A stretch of 64,000 bases of DNA from Cognatundibacterium jejuense (GCF_014284255.1 NZ_JACOFV010000007.1:124001-188000), one strand, 5' to 3'. Shown: positions 48,548 through 58,275, counted from the stretch's first letter. Made by a program: numbers and translations. The notes: generated by a model from the letters alone, not told the origin.

Positions 48548-49803
48548 TGTATCTCTTGCTCATGATTGAGAAAATATTGCTGTAAATTTTCTTGCAATTC
48601 AGCCTCCATTGCCTGCTCGACGACTGTCGATAATCGGCTACCGCGTACCGGCTCAAACACAAATACCCGGTAAACGTCCGCCAGTTTCAACATCGTTGGA
48701 TTGGCGATCAATGTCCACAAGTCACCACCTTCATTTCGAGTTGCCCACCATACATTTTTACTCTGTGGCGTATTGATTGAAGCAATCTGTGCAACCCACC
48801 CTGCATCCTGCATACGCTGCAACAAGCCTTCAATCTCATCCATACCAAACCTGGTGGTGGTACGGATTTGTGCAACGCTAACAACGGCATCTTCTTTGGT
48901 ATTTCTCGCGGCAGTCAATACTTGCAGAATACGCATCGCATCTTCAAAGGCACTGCCAGGCGTAGGAACATGCCACCAACGTTCAAATTTCACTATTGGT
49001 AAAGCCGCTGCAATGACGGCGCCAATCAAAGTAATGAGCCACGACAAATAAATCCAAATCAAAAAAATTGGTACCGCGGCCAACGCACCATAGACGATGG
49101 TATAAGTCGGGAAATGCGTCACAAAGATCGCAAAGCCACGTTTTGCAATTTCAAAAGCACACCCAGCGAATAATCCTCCCCATGCCGCGTCGCGCCAATC
49201 TACCGAACGGTTAGGCACTGCGAGGTAGAGCAAGGTATATGCACCTGTCGTAAACGTGACCGATATTAAGGTATAAAATACCCCACCAATGAACGGGACA
49301 GAAGCAACAACGCCACTAGTAGCTGTAAACAAGTAGGATGTGATGGAAATCGAAACGCCAATTAAAAAGGGGCCCAAAGTAACGATCGCCCAGTAGACTA
49401 ATACCCTTTGAAACAAAGGACGCGAGCGCTTCACTTGCCATATCTGATTAAAGGACTTGTCTATCATCGCCATGGTGGCAATTGCGGTCAACATCAGTGC
49501 CACACCACCGACTGCAGATAAACGTGTGGCTTTAGTGGCAAACTGCGTGAGGTAACCCAATATCGTATTCGCAATGCCTTTGGGCATCAAATTCTGTACA
49601 AAATACGCCTCTAAGGAAGTACGGAAAGTATTAAATAAAGGGAAAGCCGTAAAAATTGCCAATGCTACAGTCAGAATTGGAACGAGTGCCAGCACAGAGG
49701 TAAATGTCAAGCTACCTGCCACTTGCGGCAGGCGCCCCTCGCGCAGGCGTTGCAAGGCAAAGAGAAAGAGGTTACGTAATTGTGTCCACGAAAGTCCGCG
49801 CAT
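48544..49803 (-). CDS. YihY/BrkB-family inner-membrane protein
   Basis: Membrane protein of about 419 residues with six hydrophobic segments in the first 290 residues; QVAGSLTFTSVLALVPILTVALAIF is the family hallmark. A soluble winged-helix-like C-terminal part follows (LQVLTAARNTKEDAVVSVAQIRTTTRFGMDEIEGLLQRM). The family was once called ribonuclease BN in error; its transport role is uncertain. I choose the start at 49803 (MRGLSWTQLRNLFLF) over 49863. It is divergent from wrbA by 72 bp. Confidence 0.87.
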   Translation of the reverse strand: MRGLSWTQLRNLFLFALQRLREGRLPQVAGSLTFTSVLALVPILTVALAIFTAFPLFNTFRTSLEAYFVQNLMPKGIANTILGYLTQFATKATRLSAVGGVALMLTAIATMAMIDKSFNQIWQVKRSRPLFQRVLVYWAIVTLGPFLIGVSISITSYLFTATSGVVASVPFIGGVFYTLISVTFTTGAYTLLYLAVPNRSVDWRDAAWGGLFAGCAFEIAKRGFAIFVTHFPTYTIVYGALAAVPIFLIWIYLSWLITLIGAVIAAALPIVKFERWWHVPTPGSAFEDAMRILQVLTAARNTKEDAVVSVAQIRTTTRFGMDEIEGLLQRMQDAGWVAQIASINTPQSKNVWWATRNEGGDLWTLIANPTMLKLADVYRVFVFEPVRGSRLSTVVEQAMEAELQENLQQYFLNHEQEIQ

Positions 49804-49815
49804 ATCGATCTTTAA

Positions 49816-50856
<1,041 letters not shown>

Positions 50857-50864
<8 letters not shown>

Positions 50865-52263
50865 TTTTCTTCAACAGTGCCGGGCTGTCATTGGCTCACA
50901 ATACGTCCTCATTGACGAAGCTGATCGCAAACCATATGAGACCGAATGGCGGCAACGTTACCGTGGACATTGCCTCGCCGTCTTGCGCCCAGCATCGACA
51001 ACAGAAGTTGCGGATTTGGTTAAATTATGTCGCCAATTTAAGATCAGCATCGTGCCACAAGGCGGCAATAGTGGATTGGTCATCGGCAGCGTTCCGGATA
51101 GCTCGGGCAGTTCGGTAGTGTTATCACTACGCAGACTGAACAAAATACGTGCCATTGATACCGATAACAATACCATCACTGTTGATGCTGGCTGCATACT
51201 TAACGACGTCCAACAATCGGCCGATAATAGCCAACGACTGTTTCCACTCTCCTTAGCGTCAGAGGGCACTTGCACCGTCGGCGGAAATCTCTCCAGCAAC
51301 GCAGGTGGCACTGCTGTGCTACGTTACGGAAATGCGCGCGAGCTGTGCCTTGGGCTGGAAGTGGTCAATGCGCAAGGTGAAATCTGGGATGGATTAAAAG
51401 GATTGCGCAAAGATAATACTGGATATGATTTACGTGATTTATTTATTGGCGCTGAAGGTAGCTTAGGCATTATCACAGCAGCGGTGATGAAACTCTACCC
51501 AAAACCAAAGGCAATTCAGACAGCACTGGTCGCACTTTCCTCACCGGAGGCAGCCCTGGAGTTACTCAATCTGAGCCGTGAAGGATTTGGGCCAGCGCTG
51601 ACCGGTTTCGAGTTCATTTCGGCAATCTGCCTGGAGCTGGTTCACAAGCATTTTTCGGATATTCCATTGCCGTTTTCAGAGGCTTATTCGTACTATGTAC
51701 TACTGGAAATTTCCGATCATGAATCTGAATCACACGCCAGACAACTAGCAGAAAACGTTTTGGGGCAAGCCTTAGAAGGCGCAATTATTTCTAATGCTGT
51801 GATTGCTGATTCTATGACGCAGGCCAACAATTTGTGGAAGATACGCGAGAACATTTCCATGGCTCAGGCGGCGGAAGGTAAAAATATCAAGCACGATATA
51901 TCGCTACCTAGTTCGTGTATACCGGCTTTTATGATGATGACCGCACAGCTTATTGTGAGCCATTTTCCTGGTTGCAGACTCATATGTTTCGGTCATATGG
52001 GCGATGGGAATTTACATTACAATATCTCACCACCGATTGGCGTCAATGATCAAAATTTCATATCCAATCAAGAAGCAATTAACCGGCTGGTACATGATCA
52101 GGTGCACGCCTACAACGGCTCGATCTCTGCCGAACACGGAATAGGTTCTTTAAAGCGAAAAGAACTGCTACGCTATAAATCAGCCGTCGAACTTCAAATG
52201 ATGCGTGCGATTAAATCTGCACTTGATCCAGATAACATCATGAATCCCGGAAAAATTTTATAA
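50857..52263 (+). CDS. FAD-linked oxidase, D-2-hydroxyglutarate/D-lactate dehydrogenase type
   Basis: FAD enzyme of the VAO/PCMH superfamily that oxidises a D-2-hydroxy acid. Signatures include VPQGGNSGLVIGSVPD and SNAGGTAVLRYGNARELCLGLEVV in the FAD domain, and FIGAEGSLGIITAAVMKLYPKP. Metal/substrate residues lie in FGHMGDGNLHYNISPP and EHGIGSLKRKEL. I use the ATG at 50857 (MDDFLQQCRAVIG), giving 468 residues. The frame to 50794 lies inside the DUF2069 gene and is rejected. The exact substrate is not visible. Confidence 0.9.
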
Positions 52264-52280
52264 GGTTAAAGCATTTGTCT

Positions 52281-52766
52281 ATGCGGATATTTTATTTTCA
52301 AACCAACGCAATTAAAACCATCCAATATGTGTGTTTACCCCTCACCTTATTTCTGCATAATTTCGCATTCGCCGACGTCTACCAGTGTGAGCAAAACGGC
52401 CATATTCATTATAGCCAAACGGCGTGCGCAGCCAACCAGAAGCAATTGACACATACTACGATTACTGCCGACGATACGCCATCAAAGGAAACACAACAGG
52501 CGGCCAAGAATAGGTATCAACGCGAAAAATCTGAATTAAAAAAATTGGAGCAGCAGAGAATTAAGGAACAAGAAAAGCAAGAAAAGACTGCGGCAAAGCA
52601 AATAGCCAAATCAAAGCAACAAAAAGCAGCATGCGACAAAGCACAACTACAAGTGAAGTGGGCGAAAGAAGATGCGAAGTCAGCAGCGCAGAAATCTGAA
52701 GCCAAGGCTAAGCTAAAAATGCAACATGTCAAAGAAAAAGCGGCTTTGTCCTGCCAATCAAATTAA
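52281..52766 (+). CDS. DUF4124-domain exported coiled-coil protein
   Basis: Begins with a signal peptide (cleavage near FAFA-D). The DUF4124 segment DVYQCEQNGHIHYSQTACA follows, with the family's tyrosine/cysteine pattern. The remaining 90 residues are extremely rich in Lys, Gln, Glu and Ala, forming a predicted long helix (RYQREKSELKKLEQQRIKEQEKQEK). The start is the ATG at 52281. Likely periplasmic; function unknown. It is the last gene before a terminator and the island boundary. Confidence 0.8.
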   Translation: MRIFYFQTNAIKTIQYVCLPLTLFLHNFAFADVYQCEQNGHIHYSQTACAANQKQLTHTTITADDTPSKETQQAAKNRYQREKSELKKLEQQRIKEQEKQEKTAAKQIAKSKQQKAACDKAQLQVKWAKEDAKSAAQKSEAKAKLKMQHVKEKAALSCQSN

Positions 52767-52809
52767 AAAAATTTAGTATCGAAGAATGCGGATGTTGTGT
52801 TCAACCAAT

Positions 52810-52840
52810 AAAAATGCCCGAAATAAATTCGGGCATTTTT
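52810..52840 (+). terminator. Intrinsic terminator before the tRNA scar
   Basis: AAAAATGCCCGAA and TTCGGGCATTTTT form a perfect stem with a short loop. Confidence 0.88.
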
Positions 52841-52850
52841 ATTAAATCCT

Positions 52851-52875
52851 TGGCCTGCCCAGCAGGAATCGAACC
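52851..52875 (-). tRNA. Orphan tRNA 3' end (attachment-site scar)
   Basis: Read on the minus strand, the 25 nt start GGTTCGATTCC (T-loop) and end GGGCAGGCCA with an encoded CCA, which is the T-loop, 3' T-stem and acceptor strand of a tRNA. The 5' side does not continue as tRNA: the bases before GGTTCG cannot pair with CCTGC to complete the T stem. This is the pattern left when an integrase duplicates the 3' end of a tRNA gene. The intact tRNA would lie at higher coordinates; I do not find it up to 64000. Confidence 0.7.
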
Positions 52876-53308
52876 ATTATCTTAGGTAAAATCAAAATTT
52901 TTTACTGAATGAATGAGTGCTTTTCATAGGAAAAAAGGAAATATTTTAAATATGCATCTAGATGCACAACTTGTATACAAGTTATCCGAAATCATTTCAT
53001 ATTTTCAATAAAATATTTCTTCAGATAAGTTACACCGAGACTGTCTGTACCTAAACTTTAAAAAGTTTATTTGAGCTAGCTGAATCACCCACATATTTCA
53101 AATGTAAAACCGATTGTGCGATAAAAAACCACCGAATCACCAATCAAAATCAATTCCACGAGGAGTGGGTCCTCAAAGGAGTAAAAAGTTCACCAATCCC
53201 GAATTTAGTTTGGAGTTGCTATTGAACCAAGTCACATTCTCGGCATATTCCCAAACTGCGAATTAAATACTTCACGCGAATCTATTTAGCTAATATCCTT
53301 TTAAAAAA

Positions 53309-53360
53309 CTACGATACTCGTAATTTTTTACAATATCACATACTACGACTTACGTAGTAT
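53309..53360. repeat. Operator-module direct repeat, copy A
   Basis: Begins CTACGA-TAC-TCGTA (inverted repeat centred at 53316) and ends with ATACTACG and CGTAGTAT around ACTTA (centred at 53350). The centres are 34 bp apart. Copy B at 54831-54882 aligns without gaps, 1522 bp away, in the same orientation. Confidence 0.85.
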
Positions 53361-53368
53361 GTGATATT
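53332..53368. promoter_or_regulatory. Perfect long palindrome at the promoter of the 146-residue ORF
   Basis: Sixteen-base arms AATATCACATACTACG (53332-53347) and CGTAGTATGTGATATT (53353-53368) are perfect complements around ACTTA. It ends 38 bp before the ATG at 53407, so a bound regulator would cover the promoter. Confidence 0.8.
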
Positions 53369-53406
53369 CTAGGATCAAAATTCAATATCTCAATCCCTTT
53401 TTTGTT

Positions 53407-53847
53407 ATGCTTATCACAACTAATCACAGCCTGCAGGAATCTTTCCGCGGCGGAACGAACACCGTTTACTACTCTTGGAAATGTGCGGAGATAGATTTAA
53501 ATATCCCATATTTTCTTTTTGAGTTTGAGGTAACTCAAAATTGCAAACCGATTCAGCTGCGAACGCTTTTCTACTCGATCACTGACCTAATTTCGTATTC
53601 GAAGATTGCTCAAGAGGATACGAATGCTACTTGCATCGGTATTTCTATGCTATCGCCTGAGTGGCTAAATAAATCAGATCGTTGGCAAATTGATAAATTA
53701 GTTAAGGTCTTAGAAGTAACTATGGACAAAAAACTCCCACCGATCAACGTGTTTGAGACTGACGATGGTAGACATTTTTCTGATACATGCGCTGACGTTA
53801 ATTTAGAAAGAGCAATTGACCTTAAGGTTCTATTGGCCATTGAATAG
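53407..53847 (+). CDS. Hypothetical protein, putative target of the Xre-type regulator
   Basis: A 146-residue protein without signal peptide or membrane helix, and one I do not recognise. It is acidic, with five cysteines (for example KCAEIDLNIPYF, TQNCKPIQL) and a mixed alpha/beta look; the middle part LFYSITDLISYSKIAQED is probably helical. No clear ribosome binding site precedes the ATG. Expression is likely controlled by the palindrome at 53332-53368, which shares its core with the regulator's own promoter. It is AT-rich like the rest of the island. Reality of the gene is supported by promoter layout and length, not by homology. Confidence 0.55.
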   Translation: MLITTNHSLQESFRGGTNTVYYSWKCAEIDLNIPYFLFEFEVTQNCKPIQLRTLFYSITDLISYSKIAQEDTNATCIGISMLSPEWLNKSDRWQIDKLVKVLEVTMDKKLPPINVFETDDGRHFSDTCADVNLERAIDLKVLLAIE

Positions 53848-54195
53848 ATTGAAACTACTTTCCCAAACAATAGGGACCGCTGATGGCTGGTCCTACTAAG
53901 GCGATTCAACTCGATAGGACTAATCGAGGTTCTAAATAGATTACAGCCAACGTAAGAAATGATTTTTAAAAATCCAATCCGGTATATGACTTACTACATG
54001 ATAAAAAATGCCCAAACGGTGGCGACTATCTTCTAGAGCAACTGTAATTCTTTCTTTTCGCCCAATTTAAGGGGTAGTGGTGAGCCTGCCAATTGAAGTG
54101 CTAAACCAATATTTAAGTTAGTTTCCTTGTCGCTTTCTCTTGCTTTTCCGAGCTGTGAATTCAAGCTTATTACTACTTCGACAATCTAAAAACGA
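53848..54195. other. Gap in the regulator unit (348 bp)
   Basis: No reading frame, repeat or terminator that I can support. Possible 3' untranslated region or decayed DNA. Confidence 0.4.
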
Positions 54196-54387
54196 ATGAA
54201 ATTTATAAAAAAATTTATTAACCTTTTGATTGGCTTTTCGTTAGCCGTCGCAATCTTTTTTGCGGCACCTTTGGCTGCAATTTGTTTTTTATTTGGTTTC
54301 GAAAATCTAGGCGGCTTTTTTATAATTGTTTGTATTCTGGGTAGTTTCCTAGGACCGATCTACCACTCGTTCGCACAGAGGCTTTAA
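54196..54387 (+). CDS. Small two-helix membrane protein
   Basis: A 63-residue hydrophobic protein beginning MKFIKKFINLLIGF. It has two membrane segments (about 8-33 and 38-56) split by GFENLGG, with a basic N-terminus that should stay in the cytoplasm. No convincing Shine-Dalgarno sequence is visible. Small hydrophobic proteins next to an autoregulated Xre gene can be toxins or holin-like, but nothing here proves that. It lies between the hypothetical gene (same strand) and the convergent regulator gene. Confidence 0.5.
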   Translation: MKFIKKFINLLIGFSLAVAIFFAAPLAAICFLFGFENLGGFFIIVCILGSFLGPIYHSFAQRL

Positions 54388-54453
54388 AACTACTCAAATC
54401 ACAAATTCCAGCATTACATCAAAAGGAGCTTTAGGGAATTAATAAAAATCCCG

Positions 54454-54807
54454 TTAATATTGATCGAGGTCATTTGGTAAAGACACAATAGATTGAGAGT
54501 TGAGTACCGTCACATACTTGAGAACTTCTTTTTTCTCCTTATTGTTCATTCGATGATATGAGATCAATAATCCAGCAATATCATCTTCTTCGGCAAAAAA
54601 ATATGTCACTGGTGCGTTAAGTACCTTGGCAAGCATCTGAACAATTGCATAATCGGGTGCATGCACAGACTGTTCATATCTGTTAATCCGAGTACTTGCG
54701 ACGAATTTATCGATACCTGCCTCTATTCCAAGTTGTTTTTGAGATAGATTTTGTTCCAAGCGCAAAGTTTTCAATCGCAAACCAAATACAACGTTTCCAC
54801 GACTCAT
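54454..54807 (-). CDS. Xre/HTH_3-type transcriptional regulator
   Basis: A 117-residue repressor-like protein. Residues 8-62 form a helix-turn-helix of the Cro/CI class (LRLKTLRLEQNLSQKQLGIEAGIDKFVASTRINRYEQ). The C-terminal 50 residues (ISYHRMNNKEKKEVLKYVTVL) probably form a dimerisation helix. I use the ATG at 54807 (MSRGNVVFG); an in-frame GTG lies at 54819. A perfect 16-bp-arm palindrome sits 14 bp upstream, and two more palindromes lie behind it, so autoregulation is very likely. The operator core recurs at the 53407 promoter. Confidence 0.85.
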   Translation of the reverse strand: MSRGNVVFGLRLKTLRLEQNLSQKQLGIEAGIDKFVASTRINRYEQSVHAPDYAIVQMLAKVLNAPVTYFFAEEDDIAGLLISYHRMNNKEKKEVLKYVTVLNSQSIVSLPNDLDQY

Positions 54808-54820
54808 CACGAATATCACT

Positions 54821-54855
54821 TTATATAAAGCTACGATCTTCGTAGCTTTATATAA
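54821..54855. promoter_or_regulatory. Operator 1 of the Xre-type gene
   Basis: Sixteen-base perfect arms TTATATAAAGCTACGA (54821-54836) and TCGTAGCTTTATATAA (54840-54855) around TCT. It lies immediately upstream of the regulator start and contains TATATAA sequences that could be its -10 box. Confidence 0.8.
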
Positions 54856-54882
54856 TTTGAGATACTACGACTTACGTAGTAT
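54831..54882. repeat. Operator-module direct repeat, copy B
   Basis: CTACGA-TCT-TCGTAG (centre 54838), then 34 bp on the same ATACTACG/CGTAGTAT core with identical ACTTA spacer (centre 54872), as in copy A at 53309-53360. The offset is exactly 1522 bp throughout. Confidence 0.85.
54862..54882. promoter_or_regulatory. Operator 2 of the Xre-type gene, shared core
   Basis: ATACTACG (54862-54869) and CGTAGTAT (54875-54882) around ACTTA: base-for-base identical over 21 bp to 53340-53360. Confidence 0.8.
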
Positions 54883-54891
54883 TTGCAATAC

Positions 54892-54916
54892 TAAATTTTG
54901 CTTTAAGCAAAATTTA
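54892..54916. promoter_or_regulatory. Third palindrome upstream of the Xre-type gene
   Basis: Twelve-base perfect arms TAAATTTTGCTT (54892-54903) and AAGCAAAATTTA (54905-54916) around a single T. Its centre is 32 bp from that of operator 2. It could be a third operator or a structural element; it does not share the TACG core. Confidence 0.55.
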
Positions 54917-54998
54917 ACAGTTATTAATTATCACAAAAATAACAATTATTTGACGTATAACCAAGTTTGTGACTTCACACCTAACACCTATTCCTCAT

Positions 54999-55907
54999 TT
55001 AATGAAGTACTTTTTTAGTGACTCGCTCGCTACAGATCGTAATACCCGCTATCCCGATCAAAAATAAAGTCACCGAAATTATTTCTGCTTGTGTCATCAA
55101 TATCCCGCTGAATTTAAATACAGGATTCACTCTGATTTGTTCAATCATAAACCGTTCAATTCCGGCAAAAATTAGGTACACAGAAAAAAGCCAACCAGCT
55201 TGAAATGGGTTCTTTCTTAATTTCCATAAAATAAAAAAACAAAATAACGCCATGGCTGTCTCATATATTGGTGTCGGATAAACACCCGGATTAGCAATAA
55301 CTTCGCCATAAATATTATGGTCATAAGTTTGTGACCATAGCCAGGTTGGTAACCAACTGGGTTTAGCCTCCGCATTTGCCATGATACCCCAATCACCATC
55401 ACCCGAGATTTGACACCCTACCCTCCCAATTGCATAGCCAATCATCATAGATGGGGCCGCAGCATCTAGTAACGACCGAAAAGGTAATCGCCACTTTCTC
55501 ACGCAAAATATTCCAGAACAAGTACCAAAAATCAATCCTCCGAAGATACTTAAACCAGAAGTACTTAATAGCATTGCAATCGGATCGGCAGAAAAGGCAT
55601 CAAGATGTTCGAGTATATGGAACAAGCGCGCACCTAATATACCCGCTAGCATCACTATGAAAGTCAAATCTGGAACAACATCCTGTGGTGGAACTTCTAA
55701 CCTATATTTTAGCCCATCTGATCCAGTGTTCGAAATGCTGGCCGATGGAATATCGCCCGCAGCATACATGCGACTTAATTCTCGACTAAGCAAGGTAGAT
55801 GCAACAATCATTGCTAGTGCAACACATAAGCCGAACATTGGCATATGTAGTGGTGTATCAGTACCAGTTATGGATTTAATTAAATCGCTCAAATAAGGGT
55901 AAGACAT
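54999..55907 (-). CDS. Lgt-family protein (atypical prolipoprotein diacylglyceryl transferase paralogue)
   Basis: Polytopic membrane protein of 302 residues with about seven helices, related to Lgt, which attaches diacylglycerol to the lipobox cysteine of lipoproteins. The core motif reads GRVGCQISGDGDWG (R162, C165) where housekeeping Lgt has GRxGN-F-NGE, and FGGLIFG replaces the usual HGGLIG. PTPIYE is kept. This variant resembles Lgt-like proteins that I recall from Bacteroidota. It is probably an extra copy with changed function; the true lgt should be elsewhere in the genome. Confidence 0.8.
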   Translation of the reverse strand: MSYPYLSDLIKSITGTDTPLHMPMFGLCVALAMIVASTLLSRELSRMYAAGDIPSASISNTGSDGLKYRLEVPPQDVVPDLTFIVMLAGILGARLFHILEHLDAFSADPIAMLLSTSGLSIFGGLIFGTCSGIFCVRKWRLPFRSLLDAAAPSMMIGYAIGRVGCQISGDGDWGIMANAEAKPSWLPTWLWSQTYDHNIYGEVIANPGVYPTPIYETAMALFCFFILWKLRKNPFQAGWLFSVYLIFAGIERFMIEQIRVNPVFKFSGILMTQAEIISVTLFLIGIAGITICSERVTKKVLH

Positions 55908-56012
55908 ACTTCTCCGTCAATATATTTCTTAGAAATTAAAACCTCTTCTGTCTTTGGAGACAGTTCTCCAACCTCCGTTTTGGAATCTCCCGAATACGAA
56001 CAAAGTATCGGA

Positions 56013-57602
56013 TTAACTTAAGTGACCGCTAATAGCTCTTAGCTTAAACTGGCTAACGACTTGTTCAAGCAAAATTGCCTGATTTTGCATGGATGCTGCT
56101 GCTGCGGCGGCCTCTTCCACCAAGGCAGAGTTTTGTTGTGTAACACTATCCATATCGATAATGGCGGTATTAATTTGGTTAAGACCAGATGATTGTTCTT
56201 GGTTAGCATTGGCGATCTCACTGATTACTGTCGTCAATCGCTGAACACTGGCAACGACTTCTTGCATAGTCGCGCCTGCCTGATCTACTAGTTTGCCGCC
56301 TATCCCAACTTTTTCTACAGAATCGTTAATGAGCGTTTTGATTTCCTTTGCAGCGCTAGCAGAACGTTGCGCCAAATTCCTGACCTCAGATGCAACCACT
56401 GCAAAACCTCGCCCCTGTTCTCCGGCACGCGCTGCCTCGACAGCGGCATTTAAAGCGAGAATATTGGTTTGGAAAGCAATACCATCAATCACCGCAATAA
56501 TATCGACGATTTTTTTTGAAGATTCATTAATTGAACCCATCGTACTTATAACCTCCCCAACTACTGCCCCACCTTTTTGAGCTACATCGGATGCTCTATT
56601 CGCCATTATTTGCGCCGCTTTGGTATTGTCAGAGTTATGTTTTACGGTGCTTGTCAACTCTTCCATCGCGGAAGCAGTCTCCTCTAGAGAGCCAGCCTGC
56701 TGTTCAGTTCGTGACGACAAATCGAGATTGCCAGTTGCTATTTGCGTAGAGGCAGTAGTAATCATTTCCGTTCCATTACGCACTTCGTTCACGATTTTAG
56801 TTAGGCTTTCTGTCATTTCTCTCAGAGCCGACAGCAAATCTGCAGTCTCGTCCTTGCCGTCGATATCCACGTTATTGCTTAGATCGCCTGATGCGACAGT
56901 CTTTGCAATATGCACTGCTCGTGCCAATGGGCGAATAATGCTGACTACAAAGTAATACGTAACGACGCTTCCTAAACAAAAGGCGATTAGCATACCAAGC
57001 AATGAAAACAAACTGGCGCGCTGATAAGCAATTAATTGACTCTCATTTGTTTCCTTCATCAATCGTTCAGATTGATCAAGAACATAGGTAACAATGTCTC
57101 CAATTTGCTTGGTTGGTGCTCGGTCCATTCCCTTCACCAGACGATCAACAATATGAGCGCTATCTTGGTTTGCAATATCATAGCTTTTTATAGCATCGAT
57201 ATATTTACCGTTAAGTTCTTGCATAGATTGCCTGGCAGTAGTAACTTGCTTCGTATCTAATCCCAATTTATCCAGCAACCCTGCGAGCTGATTTAAATCT
57301 TTCTGAGTCTCTTCGCCTTTGGTTTTAAATGCGCTCAAATATTTTTCAAAAGCTACCGAGTCATTCCCACGAAGCAACAAATCCTTCCATTCCTGTACCT
57401 GTATTTTGAAATCCACCTGTGCTTTTCTCGCAGCATCAACAGAATGTTCCAACATTAAGGAACGCTCCATCGCGTCCCGAACACGAGTATTACTTGCTTT
57501 AAGATTTAACCAATCATTTCCGCCAACAACTAACATCGAACACAACAAAAAGCCAGCCAATAGTCCTAACCGTGTGCCAATTTTGATATCAGTGATTTTC
57601 AT
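56013..57602 (-). CDS. Methyl-accepting chemotaxis protein
   Basis: Transmembrane chemoreceptor of 529 residues. Membrane helix 1 lies at about 11-29. A periplasmic four-helix-bundle sensor (30-190) follows, rich in Asp/Lys and with no obvious ligand motif. Helix 2 is about 192-215, then HAMP (215-268), then the cytoplasmic coiled coil. The signalling tip reads [47 protein letters not shown]. No CheR-tethering pentapeptide is present (the end is GHLS). The start has a GGAGCG-type site. No other che genes are near, so it feeds a distant pathway. Confidence 0.95.
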   Translation of the reverse strand: MKITDIKIGTRLGLLAGFLLCSMLVVGGNDWLNLKASNTRVRDAMERSLMLEHSVDAARKAQVDFKIQVQEWKDLLLRGNDSVAFEKYLSAFKTKGEETQKDLNQLAGLLDKLGLDTKQVTTARQSMQELNGKYIDAIKSYDIANQDSAHIVDRLVKGMDRAPTKQIGDIVTYVLDQSERLMKETNESQLIAYQRASLFSLLGMLIAFCLGSVVTYYFVVSIIRPLARAVHIAKTVASGDLSNNVDIDGKDETADLLSALREMTESLTKIVNEVRNGTEMITTASTQIATGNLDLSSRTEQQAGSLEETASAMEELTSTVKHNSDNTKAAQIMANRASDVAQKGGAVVGEVISTMGSINESSKKIVDIIAVIDGIAFQTNILALNAAVEAARAGEQGRGFAVVASEVRNLAQRSASAAKEIKTLINDSVEKVGIGGKLVDQAGATMQEVVASVQRLTTVISEIANANQEQSSGLNQINTAIIDMDSVTQQNSALVEEAAAAAASMQNQAILLEQVVSQFKLRAISGHLS

Positions 57603-57864
57603 AACACGCTCCTAATGAAGATGCTGTACCACGTTTTGTGATGATTTCATGTTAAGGAAGATAAGAACTGATTTCAGAAAAAAGCAGCTTAATCAACTTT
57701 TTCGGAAACAGTTTATGTAAACTACATCTGCAATCTGTACGGAGCGAAGGTTTGTCTTTTTTTTGTGGACTTAATTTTCAATAGCAAGCGTGATGCGTGT
57801 CCAGTATCGGAAGCGCTGAACGACATATATTTACTTGCGACCGTTAGCTAACATCTTGGGATAC

Positions 57865-58275
57865 CTAATAATCATATCTAAATGTCCTTGGTGATTCCTC
57901 TCCACATCCGTTGATACAATGCCATATTTCAGAATTTGGTGCCTCATCCGAATAGGTACCCAATATCTCATGATCAAATTTGTAGGTTGTGTCAAACATT
58001 GGCGAGCTTTTATTTCCGTCGCACCAAAATATATCCTGGAGCATTTTTCTGTGGCAAACGTCTGAATACTCTCGCGAATTTTGTTTTGATTCAACCTTTA
58101 CCTTAACAATAAGTTTTTCTTCATGGTCACTCAACGAATATTCATTAGTAAGTCGTTCAACAATCTCAAGAATCACAGTTTCGCTTTTTATATTACGGCC
58201 ATGAAAATTACCGAAACCTACAGCCCAACATGAACATGGAATGATAATGAGGGTAAAAAATGCGTATTTACGCAT
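57865..58275 (-). CDS. Hypothetical exported protein
   Basis: A 136-residue protein whose ATG at 58275 follows a strong GGGAGG at ideal spacing; the frame continues open to 58470 but without such a signal. The N-terminus MRKYAFFTLIIIPCSCWAVG is a signal peptide with cleavage probably after CWAVG. The mature part has about five cysteines (DVCHRKMLQDIFWCDGN, WHCINGCGEES), suggesting disulfides in the periplasm. I do not recognise the family. AT-rich, in the accessory region. Confidence 0.6.
   Translation of the reverse strand: MRKYAFFTLIIIPCSCWAVGFGNFHGRNIKSETVILEIVERLTNEYSLSDHEEKLIVKVKVESKQNSREYSDVCHRKMLQDIFWCDGNKSSPMFDTTYKFDHEILGTYSDEAPNSEIWHCINGCGEESPRTFRYDY

Larger units (their letters stand above)
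52767..53406. other. Island boundary and regulatory region (640 bp)
   Basis: Holds a terminator (52810-52840), an orphan tRNA 3' end (52851-52875), then about 430 bp of AT-rich DNA without a credible gene. From 53309 it carries the operator module of the following gene. Base composition drops clearly after 52876. Confidence 0.6.

Noticed and set aside
55954-55971. TTGGAG/CTCCAA hairpin after the chemoreceptor gene
   Set aside because: Short stem with no T-run on the relevant strand; not supported as a terminator.
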